The translations under genes and the position numbers were made by a program. The notes beneath the pieces were generated by a model. That model was not told the DNA's origin, did not search any database, and saw only the letters and a program-made list of their open reading frames with translations. A stretch of 64,000 bases of DNA from Tubiluchus corallicola. Taxonomy: Eukaryota > Priapulida > Priapulimorpha > Priapulimorphida > Tubiluchidae. Shown here in pieces: positions 1-15,360 of the stretch. The DNA is taken from the NCBI GenBank assembly GCA_030141605.1, contig JAQGDQ010000279.1, positions 236,001-300,000 of the forward strand, written 5' to 3'. Each line of letters starts with the position of its first letter. Positions within the stretch are counted from its first letter, which is position 1.

Positions 1-545
1 TTCTGGGTAGTTAGGCTTAATTCAATGTTTGTGAAAAATGTTAGAAGGATTTAGTAGTAAAAGTGTAATAAGCACCTCGTATAATTAGTAAAGTTACTTT
101 AAAGTCGCGACCATTTCACGCTCAGACACTTCCATTTTGAACGCTTATTCTTCCACCAATGAAGTCATTCATCAGCTGAAGAAATGTAGCGCACTGTCAA
201 TTTCCACCAAAAATATCACGAGTTTTTACAAAAAATAGACCTGACCTAATTTAATGATATTTTTGCATGAACATTAGGTGAGCATGATTTATTTTAAACA
301 GCGCACGCTTACCGAAAGCCACGATGCGCTTACGAAAAGTCACGATGTTCACCAGTTACATCATAATATTCAAGTGAATGGCGGTTACCACGTGAAATGG
401 CAGTGAAAATTTCTATACAGCGGTAGGACAAATGAAAACTTAATGCTTTCTAGACAGTGTTTTGTAAATTTTTTTGTTATATTTTTCTAAACTTAAGTAA
501 AAACAGTAAAATAAATCCAAAATGCTAAGTGACTTGTTCTTTCCT
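1..545. mobile_element. Kolobok-like MITE copy A (cut by window start)
   Basis: It is homologous to 14142-14601 in the same orientation: shared blocks include GTGAAAAATGTTAGAAG, AATTAGTAA...ACTTTAAAGTCG and GCACTGTCAATTTCC. Its right end GACTTGTTCTTTCCT is followed by TTAA at 546-549, as in copy B. The left end lies just before base 1. Confidence 0.7.
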
Positions 546-2214
546 TTAATACCAGAAGAAAATTTGATGTTTTTTGTCTTTAACGGTCTGTGCAAAGGGT
601 GAAGGTTTTCACTATTATCAAATTGTATTCAGCTAAACAACCGAGACAAGTAGAGCAGCAGAACTTTCATATGCATCCACAGTGATTGAAATAACTCTTT
701 TCTTTTGTTGTTTGAAGTAATATCGGTCATTTTTTATTAGGATTAGTCTACTATACATCCGGCTAGTGTAATGTACTTTACTGTAGAGATTAATGCTGAT
801 TATACTTGTAGACAACAGTTTGCTCATGCTATCTCTTATTATCATAACTGTAGTTTAAGTAGTGCTAAATTAGTTTTACCCCAATGTAGCGGGTGCAGTG
901 TCCGTACTGCAGTGAGTAGTGAACTTTCGGCTTATTGTGTCAGCAGTCAAATTTACAAAAATCGTGCGCATATTTTCCACCAAACATTGTTGTAGTTTTG
1001 AAGAGCGTAAGCCGATCTTTCACGAAGGAATTTGACAGGTAATTAAGTAGGCCGGTACTCGTGTAAAACTTATTCATGCGCACTAAATATGCGAATACTT
1101 GATTTGTTTACGAATTGTTCACAAGAGGACTTCACAGGTTTTAGCTCTACAGTGAGATGCCTTTCCATTTTGAAAGTAATTTTAGGCAAATTGTCGAAAA
1201 TGTTCGAACTACTAGTAGACGTTGAAAAAACAAGTCGTCGTGAGTAGTAACGGAGAAAACTCAAGTTTTTTTATGATTAGATATCCCAATGATGTGGAAA
1301 TTTCTGTGTCAATGATGTGCAAATTGCTGTATCAACATATATTAGAAGTGGATTAAGGGCAAATTGCCAAAAATCAGAAGAATAGTTAAAAACGAGATTG
1401 GATCGCACCTGCACGCAGCTTCCTTGACTCTTATACTTTGTGCAACTTATGCTAGAGTTATAGTACCCTTTCCCTTATTTTTCCCTTTGTGCAGTGTAGT
1501 ATCCCTCTTTGATAATGAATAATGTGTACACAAGGGTGCGTGCTCGTCGGAAACATCTAATAAGCAGGTTTGAGAGAGTAATTTGTGTCATACACCTGGT
1601 GGGCATCAACAAAACACATGCCATAATTAGCCTGGTAATTTGCATGAGAAGAATTATTGTTGCGCTGAGCTTATGCATAAATAGAAGAAAATGCTGTGTG
1701 TAGCTTTTGTTAAAAACACAACAGCTGATGGTCATTTACTGAACTCTGGCTGATGTCTTGTGGGCCATGACCAGTGTGTCCTGTGTGTCTTGTGTGACCC
1801 CTGTGTGCTCATGGCCCGTAATCTGTTGTCCCCTGAAGGCCCTGATTTACTGTGACCCGTATGTGTCCTGTGCCTGTTTTACTTTTCTACAGGAAATAGC
1901 TGAATGAGGCCAAGTGACAACAATGTCTCTTTCCAAACATTTTCGTGCCCCCGAGGTTTTGTTTTCGTCCAATTTGCTGTATTCAATGAAGAAGGTGAAA
2001 ACTTTGTGATCATGGTGTGGCAATGGCTGTCAAGTTAAGGGATGGATAGTAATTGGGTGGTGACTGTCGGAAAAGTAGTTTTGGGCAGGTTCATATGCAC
2101 CCGATCCTCCAGTGTCTTCAGTGAGGAAAATGTACGCATCCGTGTGAACTTTGCTGTCTGTTGGTTCACTATTTCATTCACTATTTGTCTTTGACAAAAG
2201 AGAGAGAGAAAGAG
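546..2214. other. non-coding, nothing recognised
   Basis: AT-rich single-copy-looking sequence. A GTGTCCTGTGTG-rich patch lies near 1755-1870. Short ORFs here overlap on both strands and have no family features. Confidence 0.5.
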
Positions 2215-2830
2215 AGATTATTATTATTATAACTCTTTTATTTAAAAAATACCTCATTTTGCAGGCAGTACATAACATTTTGCATTAAATGCAAATAATT
2301 TTAAAGCAAGTTATAATAATACATGAGTTCAAAGCAGCTCTAGTTAATATATACAAAATATTATGTTTCTTACATGTGAGTTGTCAAATAGACAATTGTG
2401 AAAGATCATCCAAAACCAAATTAAGTATTTTTACATTTATTAGTAATGTAAAAAAGCTTTTAATCTGCGAGTTAATTTGACAAAATCTGTGTATTTACAA
2501 TATATTTGGCACAACTTTTCCAAACAAGTCGCAAGTGTCCCTATCTCTTGCAATGAAGATTGTTCTCAAATTCATAGCTGGCAATTTTCTTATGAGATTA
2601 CTTCTATTTCATTTACTAATGTACATTGAAAAATTAGATGTTCTGGTGTTTGAACATATATATTATCGCAATTACAACAATCTGTATTGCTTTCACCAGC
2701 TATATACTGAAAAGATCGTGTGCCTCTTTTTAACAACAAATTGAGTGCCGTCATTTCTACAGTACAGTTCTGATTAAATGACATCTGCAGATATGCCATC
2801 AATCTGATTTGAATATTGAATCTTTTTCTT
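2215..2830 (-). mobile_element. LINE 3' fragment
   Basis: Minus-strand codons near 2590-2760 give SNTDCCNCDNIYVQTPEHLI then FQC. This C-x-C...T-x-E-H-x-x-x-x-C pattern is the zinc-binding end of many LINE reverse transcriptases. Downstream on this strand an AATAAAAGAG motif and a TAATAATAATAA tail occur at 2215-2245, as expected of a LINE 3' end. Degenerate. Confidence 0.55.
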
Positions 2831-2862
2831 CATTTTTCTTTTTCTTTCTTTTTCTTTTTTAG

Positions 2863-4984
<2,122 letters not shown>

Positions 4985-5062
4985 TGCTACCATTACCACC
5001 GCCACGGCCCCTACCAGCACCACCACCAACCCCCGCATCAACACCACCACCACCACCACTTA
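4985..5062 (+). repeat. (ACC)n imperfect trinucleotide tract
   Basis: Runs of ACC with CCG/CCT variants, ending in six ACC units. Confidence 0.8.
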
Positions 5063-5359
5063 CTGAATGTTGTATTTACTGTGTCGGAGACGATCACGGT
5101 TATCCCTGCTTAGCTGGTATTACTGGTTTTATAAAAAGTGTCGGTTAAATGACAAAGGGTGAGACAGAGTGAGCTTCCGGATTATTATTATCTCACGCTT
5201 AACTCAATTGTAACAATTGTTAATGCAGACTTTACTTCCTAGATGTTAGGCAACCTGGCTAATGATCATTATTCAATGCAGGATGATGTTTATTTTAAAA
5301 TACATATTTACATAAATGGGCCTTTATCTGCAGGCAAAGTTTTAACTTCAGTATAGTTC

Positions 5360-5378
5360 ATCTCTCTCTCTCTTTCTC

Positions 5379-5444
<66 letters not shown>
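5360..5444 (+). repeat. compound (CT)n(TA)n microsatellite
   Basis: CTCTCTCTCTCTTTCTCTCT is followed by about 31 TA units. The same compound order recurs at 32971-33013. Confidence 0.97.
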
Positions 5445-5445
<1 letters not shown>

Positions 5446-8400
5446 CGCTGATACGTTAGTGACACGTTATTAAATATATAGCTAAAACAAGGTTACTAAG
5501 ACTGTCAAAAATTAGAACCAGAAGAATGCATTTGTGTCGCTATTAAAATTATGACGCACAAGCCAAATCGCTAATTAACGTCGAGGCGATATGTATTATA
5601 GTAATTATAGAGAACATTTGCATCTGTGTGAGCACTTGTATATCTCGTTTGTATATGAGCTATATCATTGAAATTCACTATATCAACAATATGAACCAAT
5701 TTTTTCAAATCAAGTAAACATTTAGATATGACGACATTATGTAAATAATAAAACTTTCTTTTACAATATTTACAATTGCTTCAATTAAAGATTTCTTTCC
5801 TAGAATGTAGATGTTAGAAATGGTCTTTAAGATCAAGCTTTATATTGTTCAAACAGGTACATACCTGATCAATATGTGTATGGCAATATGTGTATCGCAA
5901 TCCTGATTTGAAAATGATGCCAGAATCATTGAGTATGAAATTGACGAATGAACTGACCATTGTTTATTTTGTTGCCATGTTTGTAAACAATTTGCCTAGC
6001 TGTTGGATTTGCGACTATAATCGTATTGTGCGTAGTTGCTTCCTAGCTGGCATGGGGTGAACGTTTCGTGGTCTGTGTAGTTTTTTACCGCTGACTTTGA
6101 TCAACTTTAACACTTTTCAAAATAACGTTGGGTCCGTTTTCTGTCTGTGAAGTTGTGAGTTCGCGACCGGGTCATACGAAAGACTGAAAAGGCTACCTGC
6201 TTTAGTGTACCTGCTACCCCTGCCTGGCACGTGATATTTAGGGTAAAATCGGGGTAATAATAATCTCTGTTTTGTAGTTGTTCATTGCTATTTACAGTCG
6301 GTGAGAAGCTCTTTGAGCTTATTTTAATTGTTAATACAAAGACCGACTTTAAACAAAGATTATTATTATTATAATTACAAAATTACTGTCGACACCTGCA
6401 CGATTTATACTTAGTAAATATTACAAAGTACTGCAGAATATGCCCACACAGTATTGTGTTCGCCTGTCTAGGATCCTAGGCGTAAAAGTTAGCCTGTCTT
6501 GCTTACTTTTTACATCTCGCATATGAAAGTTCTAATGAGTTTACAAATCAGTTAGAAATCCAGACCTGTCGGACTCGACACCTCAATGTGTTTCTTATAG
6601 CTGCAGATAAAACAAGCTGTATCGAGGGAGACTGTCAGTCTGCCAGACACCTATGAGGCTGAACTAATTGTGATAAAAATACCCTTTATCTGTTGTCAAA
6701 ATGTAATGTTTTTGTCTTGCTGTACGTTTTGCATATCTCTGCTTTGAACGTTTATTATTTGAGACGGCTCCTTGTAGGTTTATCTGGCGTGAATAAGTGT
6801 CTAATTACATTATTCTACACTCCATTGCTTGCATGCTCACGCTAATGGGTGTTTAGGCATCCACAATTACATGCTCATAGGATTCATACTTCCATTGATA
6901 TTTTATTCCTCTTTGTTATTATCCCGCAATAACAAAACCCTTGTATGTACACCTCTTAAATGAGTTGCTTTTTCGGTACAGAAAATAATTTAGTCGAGCA
7001 TTTTTACACGCATGTACGTGTAAACACTGCTTTTGCTTATACGTATATAATCTAAATTATACAAGCGTTGTATAGTTTCTTTACAAAAGTTTAAAGAGTT
7101 TCTGTCAATCTGTGTAAAATATGTCGTTCATTCTGACAATTATAAGATTGGGACAAGTGATGCATATTGTGATCAATAATAGCAGTAATTAGTGAGAACT
7201 GACTGAACTTCTACATAAACCATGATATCCGTGGTTGTTGTAGAATTTATCTGCGCTTATGCTTAGGCCACACGGTCTTTCAAAACACCGATATTCAAAA
7301 CACTGAACTCATACGATAAGTTTTTACTGACTTAGCGAAAGCGAAATCAAAGGAAAAAAACTTCGACAAAGAAATGAAACAAAACGTTATTATCAAGAAT
7401 TTCAGGAATTAAAAACAGAAAGCAAATGAATGTTTAAATGTTATTCCGCGTGCATTATTATTGACTGTTCATTCCGAGAAAGACCAACTTGATATCATCA
7501 AACTTGAATGACCTTCAAATTTCACTGTCATTTTCGGCGTTCACACGCTTCTGCAACACTGACAACCTCGAGAATGGACGGCCTATTATATTCTCTTGCG
7601 TGGAATGGAAACTCAATTAATAAGCATTTAAGCAACAGTTAATTATTTAACCATTGACAATTGTGGTAATTATGATCGATTGTTTAATTTGAAAGTCATT
7701 TCGGTCCTTTGTACTTAAAAATTAAATTGTAGAAAATAGATATTCAGTTCTCACTACGGGTAAATTCTTGCCGATTGTAAATGACGATTATTATAGATTT
7801 ATTCTACTATAAACGCTGACGTTGTGCATAATAGCAAACTGCTGCTTGTTGCAGTTGCGCAGTTATAAAAATGGGAAATAAAATGGCGATGATTGCGTAT
7901 CATGCATTTTCCCCTGTCTGCTATTGATCTGACAATACTTGGCTTCCATTACATGTGTGTAAATGACTCACACCAGCACAGGAGAGGAGGCTAAACTATA
8001 GAGTCTCTGCGTGGTCACTGGCTTCATGTATATATATGTTTTATGGGTGAATCATGTCACTGTACAGACACCCTAGTAGTGTGGACAGGCGATTCAGCCA
8101 GGGTTGTCAAAGCTGCTAACCCGCCGTTTGAGGGGAGGTCAATGTTAGGACATGCCCTACTGGAGAGGATACTCGTGTGCCTGCGTTGGAGGGGAGGGTA
8201 TAGTCCGTAAGTAGAATAATCAAAAATTTCTCTTAATAGGTTTGATAACGCATAGGTTTGATTATGCAGCAGAGGTGTAAATTGCGCTTGAGGTGCGAGC
8301 ATTACAGATTTGCTGGGTTCTTCCTGTAATTGTTAATGCCAGATGTAAACACTGTATGTATTGTTATCGGTAGGCTATTTAAAATTAGCTAGATCTCTGT

Positions 8401-8978
8401 CATATTTCATTATTTGTAATAGAGATATATCATACATACATAACACGTTTAATGGTTGCACGTTAATGTCTCTGCAGTGTATTTTGGTGAAAACGTTTGG
8501 TGGAGTAATCGATACCTGGGAAAGGTGGAATATTGCATCACGGCGCTGTACATTGATTTACCTGAAGTGCTAATTATTATTGAACAAACGAGCATATGTC
8601 GCAATGCCTGCGTGACAGTCATATTGTAGTCATAGTGACAGTCATAGTGATACACACTTGTATACATAACTAACTACTAGACATTCATTACCTGCGTGCC
8701 TTACTGTGATACTATGATAACATACCTGCATTGACAGGATGTACAGTACACAACCGTGAAGCCATTAAGAAGTACATCAACTTCATGATCCCTTAGCGCC
8801 TAACCCCTAGGTTATAAAGGCAGAGCAGAAATTCGTGGGTAGCAGGTTCGTGTCTTAGTTTGGCGTAATTTTGTTCATTCTGGCAAGCGTTGAACGAATT
8901 TTGTTTTCTTCTCTGCGCGAGAATTGGCGAAAGGTGTTAATAAAAATGTACGGCATATTAATTCAGAAATAATTAACT
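5445..8978. other. non-coding, nothing recognised beyond the 6256 hairpin
   Basis: AT-rich sequence with only short, unsupported ORFs. Confidence 0.5.
6256..6367. repeat. 112-bp nested hairpin
   Basis: Three nested stems: 6256-6272 with 6351-6367 (17 bp, one mismatch), AGTCGGT 6296-6302 with ACCGACT 6342-6348, and AAGCTC-ttt-GAGCTT at 6306-6320. It could be a small MITE or a structured transcript. Confidence 0.6.
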
Positions 8979-9180
8979 GTGGTGTTGTTGGTGGCGTTGG
9001 CAATAATTGCAGCAGTGATGCTGATGCTGACGATGATGGTGGTGGGTGGTGGTGGTTTTGGCGATGACAATCGTACCGATGGATGTGGTAGTAGTAGTGA
9101 TGCTGATACCAGACTGGTGATGGTAATCGTCATGGTGTAGCGGTGGTGGTAATAATGGAAGTAGTGGATGTGATGACGCT
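8979..9180 (+). repeat. compound GGT/GAT trinucleotide tract
   Basis: GTG, GAT, GCT and GTA triplets repeat imperfectly over about 200 bp. This yields His/Thr-rich chance ORFs on the minus strand. Confidence 0.85.
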
Positions 9181-9538
9181 TTATTTGTAAGCAACAGACC
9201 TGACTTGAAATTCCAGTTGTAAGACATTTTTTAAAAATTTTGGGGTTTCTTTCTTTATGAAACAAGTACTCTAAACTGCATGCGAATCACACATGCATGC
9301 ATACAGTCAAGATTTTGTAAGATTTATTACCAATAGGAGACAAAACACTTCCTTGTCTAATACAAGCAGAAAACAGCTATAATGTAAAATTTATGGGATC
9401 TAAAGTGCTGAATCATTTTCTTTGGGTGAGTAACATCAGTGTATCATTGGCGTAAACTGTTAAGCGATCAAAATATGCAGTAAAATTCCTCGTAAGTTTT
9501 GTCTGGTCGTCAATTTCTTTGCTGTGAGTTGATTTATT

Positions 9539-9570
9539 AACTATGCATTGTGAGCATGGCATGCATAGTT
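9539..9570. repeat. perfect 10-bp hairpin
   Basis: AACTATGCAT and ATGCATAGTT around a 12-nt loop. Confidence 0.6.
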
Positions 9571-10088
9571 GTGTGTTAGGCTTTTAAAAATTTATACACA
9601 CGATTATTCGATACCTAATAGGTATATGTATAACCAGAGGAGCCACTTTCTAACACGTCTGTGTTCTTGATTTTTTTTTGCTCGTGAACATAATTTAACC
9701 ACATCTTGGTAGCTTGAAGTAAACTTATTGCAAATTCTTTAAATAAATTAGAATAGCTATTTATGTTTATAAATAGTCTTTAAGAAATACTTAAAATACT
9801 ACCATTTTATTTGATTGCAAACCAAATTAGTTCCTGAAAAGCAGATTTTTTACTAAATCTTGAAGTAAAATTGACATATTTATTCAGATATACATGTACA
9901 TTTGTGCTAAATCTAAACCTATTTGAATATAATTATCTTTATTATATAGATTAAAATTCTACATGAGCGATTGGGTATATCCTGTTAAACTTTGTATTTC
10001 GATTTGTCGTTAATTTTGATAATCTAATAATTTAATTGTATCACATTTTAATTAATTTTTTTATTTCGATTCGGTTTTTGCCTTCGTC

Positions 10089-10336
10089 GGTCACATGGTC
10101 ACAGGTCATTCATCACCTAGTTTAGTCCATGGTCAGCCATAATATCCTGCTGACCTAAAAGGTGCTCTAATTAGATAGGTAACAAATTTGGAACGATGGG
10201 TGCTTAAATCACACGGTGCTTATCTGACCTTCTCTAACTCTACATGTGTGAGATAATTGCTGATTGTCTTGTCACCCTTATTGTTTACCTTAATCCATAC
10301 CTGTCAGGTGTACTGGTGTGGCAACAGTCTCACCTG
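10089..10336 (+). promoter_or_regulatory. possible enhancer: cluster of transcription-factor-like motifs
   Basis: Within 250 bp: GGTCA half-sites at 10089, 10097, 10104 and 10131, TGACCT at 10151, TAATTAG at 10168, TTATCT (GATA type) at 10220, forkhead-type TTGTTTAC at 10281, TAATCC (Otx type) at 10291, CAGGTG at 10305 and CACCTG at 10331. Such short motifs occur by chance, so this is only a candidate. Confidence 0.2.
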
Positions 10337-10340
10337 TGTG

Positions 10341-13300
10341 GCATATTTATTATTTATTTAGTGCGTGGTAGAACAGCCAGCTTGTTCGTCAGTTGAAATT
10401 ATTTTTATTTTTACAAGCGTTTCGTGCGTGAAGGTTGAAATTTTAACTCGCCTGTTAAATTAATTAATGTTGTTTTGTGCAGCTTCTGTAGGCACTGTAG
10501 TAAGCTTTGTATTACATTTTAATGCATTAAAGCATTATACACAACCGTACTTGTAATGTCGTTTAATTAATGTTAAAGTAATCCAACAGCTTTTTTAATT
10601 TTTGAAAGAAAAATCGTTAAAAGAAGCGGAAAATGGACCTAGATAGATTTGTAAGGACAAAATTAATGTAAGATCGAAATCAGTTTTAAAAATCAATATA
10701 ATTGATTAGTCATTACGTGAGTTTGAGTAAGCTCTTCGACATGATGCAACGATTGGGATACTATTGTTGAACCTGAGTGGTCTAATGATTTTTGAGCTTC
10801 TAACTTCAATGTTTCCTGGATCAAATTTATAACTATAGGTTTTGATTTTTCACGTTTTCTTCCTTTGCCATATATAAGTTGAAAAACTCGACAATAATGT
10901 GTTTTTTTATGTTATCGTTTACTTTAAAATTTAGCTAACACTTCGCGCAGATCTGATTTCTTTACGAGCAATCAAGCATTCTTTACGAGTGACTGCCATG
11001 CTTTTTTGCTTTGTAATCGAGACTTGGAAATACAAATTTCTTTCTCTACAAACAGCGCACTATAGTACAGCAGACTCATATAAATATTATGTAAGTTACA
11101 ATCTTAATGTTAATGTTTTTTGCGTTTTAGAAATGCATTTCTGTCAAAGTATGTACCATTTGACGTTTTTGTTGTTTTTTATCATAACATTTGCTCTGCT
11201 TACTAACGTAAGTGCTAGTGAATCCATAGAAAAACATTATATCGCTTATGTTCGTTATAATTTTTACACTTTAAACGGCACGTGATAGATATGTAAAGTT
11301 TCATATGGTTCCATCTATTTACTTTATTATCTTGTTTAAAAAATGTTGATTTTCTCACAGCAGGGCTACATACGTGTACGTAAGTCGTATAAATGCGTGT
11401 TTAACCGTATCATCGTGCTTTTAATGCTCTGCATCAAGCAAAGATTTCGCTCATATAGCAAGAACTTACATTTGAACTTTGTATCAACACTATCAGCGGT
11501 CTGACGTTGAATAAAGTTAATTAAAATACATTATTCATGCAATATGCTGCAAGCTTGCTGTTCTTGGGTTATAAATGTTCCATAATTCTCGCAGCCACCA
11601 TTAGTTTTTAATGCTACATGAATTGATGCAGTGAACTGGTTGAGCCGACATAAATCGTGCAGATATTATATTAAACGGCTTTATTAATTACCCTGGACCC
11701 TCTGTTATTATGATTCACTTATACAGCTGACGTGATGGTGAAGTTTCGCGACCTCTGAACTTGCCTGCAAGTTTAGAAGAAAATTCTCTCTAAAGTTGGT
11801 TTTAAGGGGGAACATGCTGCAGTGTAATCCAAAGGCTGCTGGCTCAAATGAATCCTACTCCGTCATGACTTTTCACGTTACTTTTTTCAGTTAAATTATA
11901 AACTTAGTAACTGTATGGTATTGGTTACATTTCAATTCTTACCATATATACCATATAAGCAAGGTGTGCTTTTCTGGTTTTTGAACTTTTACTGTACTGT
12001 TCTTAGCGATGTTTTACAATTTATTGATCCTTTTTCGATTTACAACGCAACGTATGCTCGACTTAAGACGCTTTTTAATTTTCTAAAAACTAATATTTTA
12101 CCTAAAATCATTATCAGCAAGGTTTGAGCAACTTTTAGGCTGTTTTTGTCTAGTATCTACTTCATAAAGTGATGGATGAACATAAACTAACAATGCATTG
12201 TACTCTATGTTATCTCTCTGTGTGTGTTGTTAGAACCTTAATTTTTACACATCCGTTTTATTGTGGGCGTTTTCAAGGAAATTGTAGATTTTGGTATTTA
12301 AGGAAAGGTATCTGCTTAGCAACTGCAGATAAGCAACAATAAACTTGATTAGTAAACGGATGAGCGACCACTGTAATTTCAGCTGTATTAAAACACTCAT
12401 CAGCACTATTTCTAGTTGTCTGCCACGTTATAGACTTCAGCGCATCACTGCCAGAAAGCGCCGGCATGGATTTAGCTGGAAAAGAAATATCGTTTTGGTG
12501 AAAATGTAAAGTACATTACATTATCACCTCAATCTCGAACGTTTGATTATCTCTGCTTTTTGCCACTGCTCATTAGATAACTTCAGTGATTCCAATTCAT
12601 TCTATTCACTCAAGTAAGGGAGAAGCACTCGCATTATTGTTTAGTTAAAAATTGATATTTACTGTCCATTCCCAAGTGCTTTAAAAAAACATGTAGCTTG
12701 AATTTTGTGTGTCTACTCTCTAAGGTCTCCGTAAGTTCAAATGCCAGAACTCCTTTGACTTGCTTCCCTGTAACCTGATGTTTTGTAGCGATTTAGCAGC
12801 CCGCCGTAAACACGAATCTCTTATTTATGCAAGCTTTAGTGCGATTGCTACCACATTTCAATTTGGGGGGATTGGGCTAGTAGGATTGGTAGCAGCTGGC
12901 TGGCTGCTGTGTAAGCCCTGCTGTGGTCCTTGTGTTGTTACTGGCTTTTGCAGACACCTATAGAAACGCTACATTCTGGGTCAGCTCTTGTGTTGTGTGC
13001 TGGTCTATTCTCATTTCCTGAAGTGGATACTTGTGGCGGCTTTGCTCAGTCGGCTGTGCTGGAGAACTTTCCTTTTGCAGTTTCTTACACGCAGCTTTGC
13101 GGTTATTCAGCTTAAAAACTGGGAGTTAGTAATTTAGTGGTTTAGCGTGTAACAATGGCTTTGCTATAACGAGGTTATGTGTTATTTGTGACGGAATGAA
13201 AATATTCGGCGCAAATGTTGTTATTTATAAGTTTCGTCAGACAAAGCGGTTGTGAATTTTAGGCGTGGAAGCCTTGACAGTAGTAGGCTTTTGTCTGGGA

Positions 13301-14092
13301 AAATGTTCATTGAACAGTGTGTAATACTTTTGGGAGAACAATTTTACTAAATTAGGTAAATGGGTTGTTTATGCTTGTGCACGCCCGTGAATATAAATTC
13401 CTCGGTTCATGATGATTTGTTCAAAACGTGATAATCAAGTGTTCAAGGCGAAGATTTCCAAGGAAAGGTTTGAATAAGTTTAAATAGGATAATGGCGAAA
13501 AGCTCTGATGCACATTAGTAACTTTCAAAGATTCAGTGCCGGAAATCTTTTCATCTTTTTGGATGTTTCCTGTTTAAATTACCGGCATAGAGTTAAAAAA
13601 TTTCGTTCAGCCTTCTTTCACAGTGCAAAATTTGCTCCCAAAATTCCATACTACGCCAATGTATACCATCTATTGCTGGTATGCAAACAATGACACAGTT
13701 CTGAGCTGTCATTTATTAGACCATTAGACCACTCTACTGTTTATAGTTTAATGCAGTCATTGCCATTTGTTGTTTACTTCGCATAATCGGCATGTTAAAC
13801 GTCTTTTCATTTGAATGTCGTTTTCTAATTTTCGGTCAATACCAACCGTATTTTATCGCTTTGAAATTAAGTTATCTTACCTTTCTCTTGTTGTGCACTA
13901 TACAATAGTGATCTACCTGTTTTGTAATGACTGATGTGGCAGTTATTCTCGAGACTCTAATTTTTTTAGCAGATTTGTATCAGTTAATATTTGTGTGTGC
14001 CAGGAGAGCTCCATGTTTCACTAGTGTGCATAAAGAATACTGGAATTATTTACTGTTATAAATTCAATTTGCTGTAAGTTAGTGTTTTGTTC
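10341..14092. other. non-coding, nothing recognised beyond a shared repeat segment
   Basis: It holds the minus-strand repeat segment at 12414-12470 (see 3548). No exon with good splice sites and family similarity was found. Confidence 0.5.
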
Positions 14093-14096
14093 TTAA

Positions 14097-14601
14097 AGGG
14101 AAAGCCAAGTCTTGTGGAAAATTATGCGTACTTCATTGTACGTGAAAAATGTTAGAAGCATTATAGCAATAAAAGTGCGATTGTACCTCATGTAATTAGT
14201 AACTTTAAAGTCGAAAGAATTTCACGATCTCGCGTTCCCATCTTGAACGCCTATTATCCACCTGTGCACTGTCAATTTCCGCCAAAAGTATAACAGGTTT
14301 TTACAAAAATAGATACTATTGTTTTACTCAAAGAATAGGTAAGTTTCAGAAATTTAAATTAATTTAAGCAGTGCGCGCTTAAGAAAACTCACAGTGCGTT
14401 TATACGAAAAGTCCACCAGTTATGCCACAATTTTCGAGTGAATGGCGGCCACCACCTCGCCTGACAATTTCTGTACAACTGTAGTATAAATTAACTTCAT
14501 GCTTCATAGACAGTTTTTTGCAAATTTCATTGTTATATTTTTCTAAGTTTATGTGGTAACAGTAAAATAAACCCAACATGCCTAGTGACTTGTCATTTCC
14601 T
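14097..14601. mobile_element. Kolobok-like MITE copy B, full length
   Basis: The 505-bp element is flanked by TTAA (14093-14096, 14602-14605). Its ends are AGGGAAAGCCAAGTC and, inverted, AGGAAATGACAAGTC. It has no ORF. Homology with bases 1-545 shows it is a dispersed family, and the shared right edge fixes the boundary independently. Confidence 0.75.
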
Positions 14602-15154
14602 TTAATATCATCTTAGAAGCGCGAGTTCACACTTTACAATTCTTCGAAAGGCTTTCTTTGAGCACTTGTCCAAACTGCATGACTACATCTAACAACTGTA
14701 TCTTTGCTTAAGTGAAAAAACTCCTATTGTAGCTTCAAAGTTTCCATAGTTTTACTCGGATCCTTCCGGGATCAGTGTCTGCTCCTATTACAGGAAAATC
14801 AACAGAACTTTTGTCACAAATTGAACATTTCTTTATATCCCCAATTTACCAAGTTTTAGCAAAGGCATCAACACCCATTACTCAGGTGTCAATTTTTAAT
14901 TTGTTAAGGTTACTGCAAAAAGGAATAATTATTAACTGCGTGAATTATAAGTGAATGTGCTGTGTGGAGATCATGCTCTTAGCGCCACGTGTTTTACCAA
15001 TAACTGCATCAACTTGTCAGCCATGGACAAGCAGTACCAAGCCGTTATCACGCTTACTACCCAAAGGATTCACCTATTCACTAAAACTAGTACATGTATT
15101 TCTTAACTCTGGAGGCAAATTTTGTTCCCAATTCTAAGTGAAGCGCACAAACGT

Positions 15155-15360
15155 AATGACAGACTATAATGAATACATCCGTTGTCTGATTGCTAGTGTT
15201 GATTGATACTCCCTAACTTATCCAACTACTTGCTTTATACAGGGTGACTTAACTGTGGCAAGTTATTTTCAGTTTAGCCGCGAGACTACGATGGTTCAAC
15301 AGCTTAAGGGAAGACCGCAGCAAATGACAGATTATAATGAGAGCATCCGTTGTCTGATTG
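15155..15360 (+). repeat. 38-bp direct repeat pair
   Basis: 15155-15192 and 15323-15360 match at 34 of 38 positions (AATGACAGAYTATAATGA ... CATCCGTTGTCTGATTG), 168 bp apart. Confidence 0.88.

Noticed and set aside
8963-9265. His/Thr-rich minus-strand ORFs
   Set aside because: By-products of a GGT/GAT trinucleotide tract; several frames are open at once.
11800-11870. SINE-like GGCTCAAATGAATCC
   Set aside because: B-box match is poor and no A box is present.
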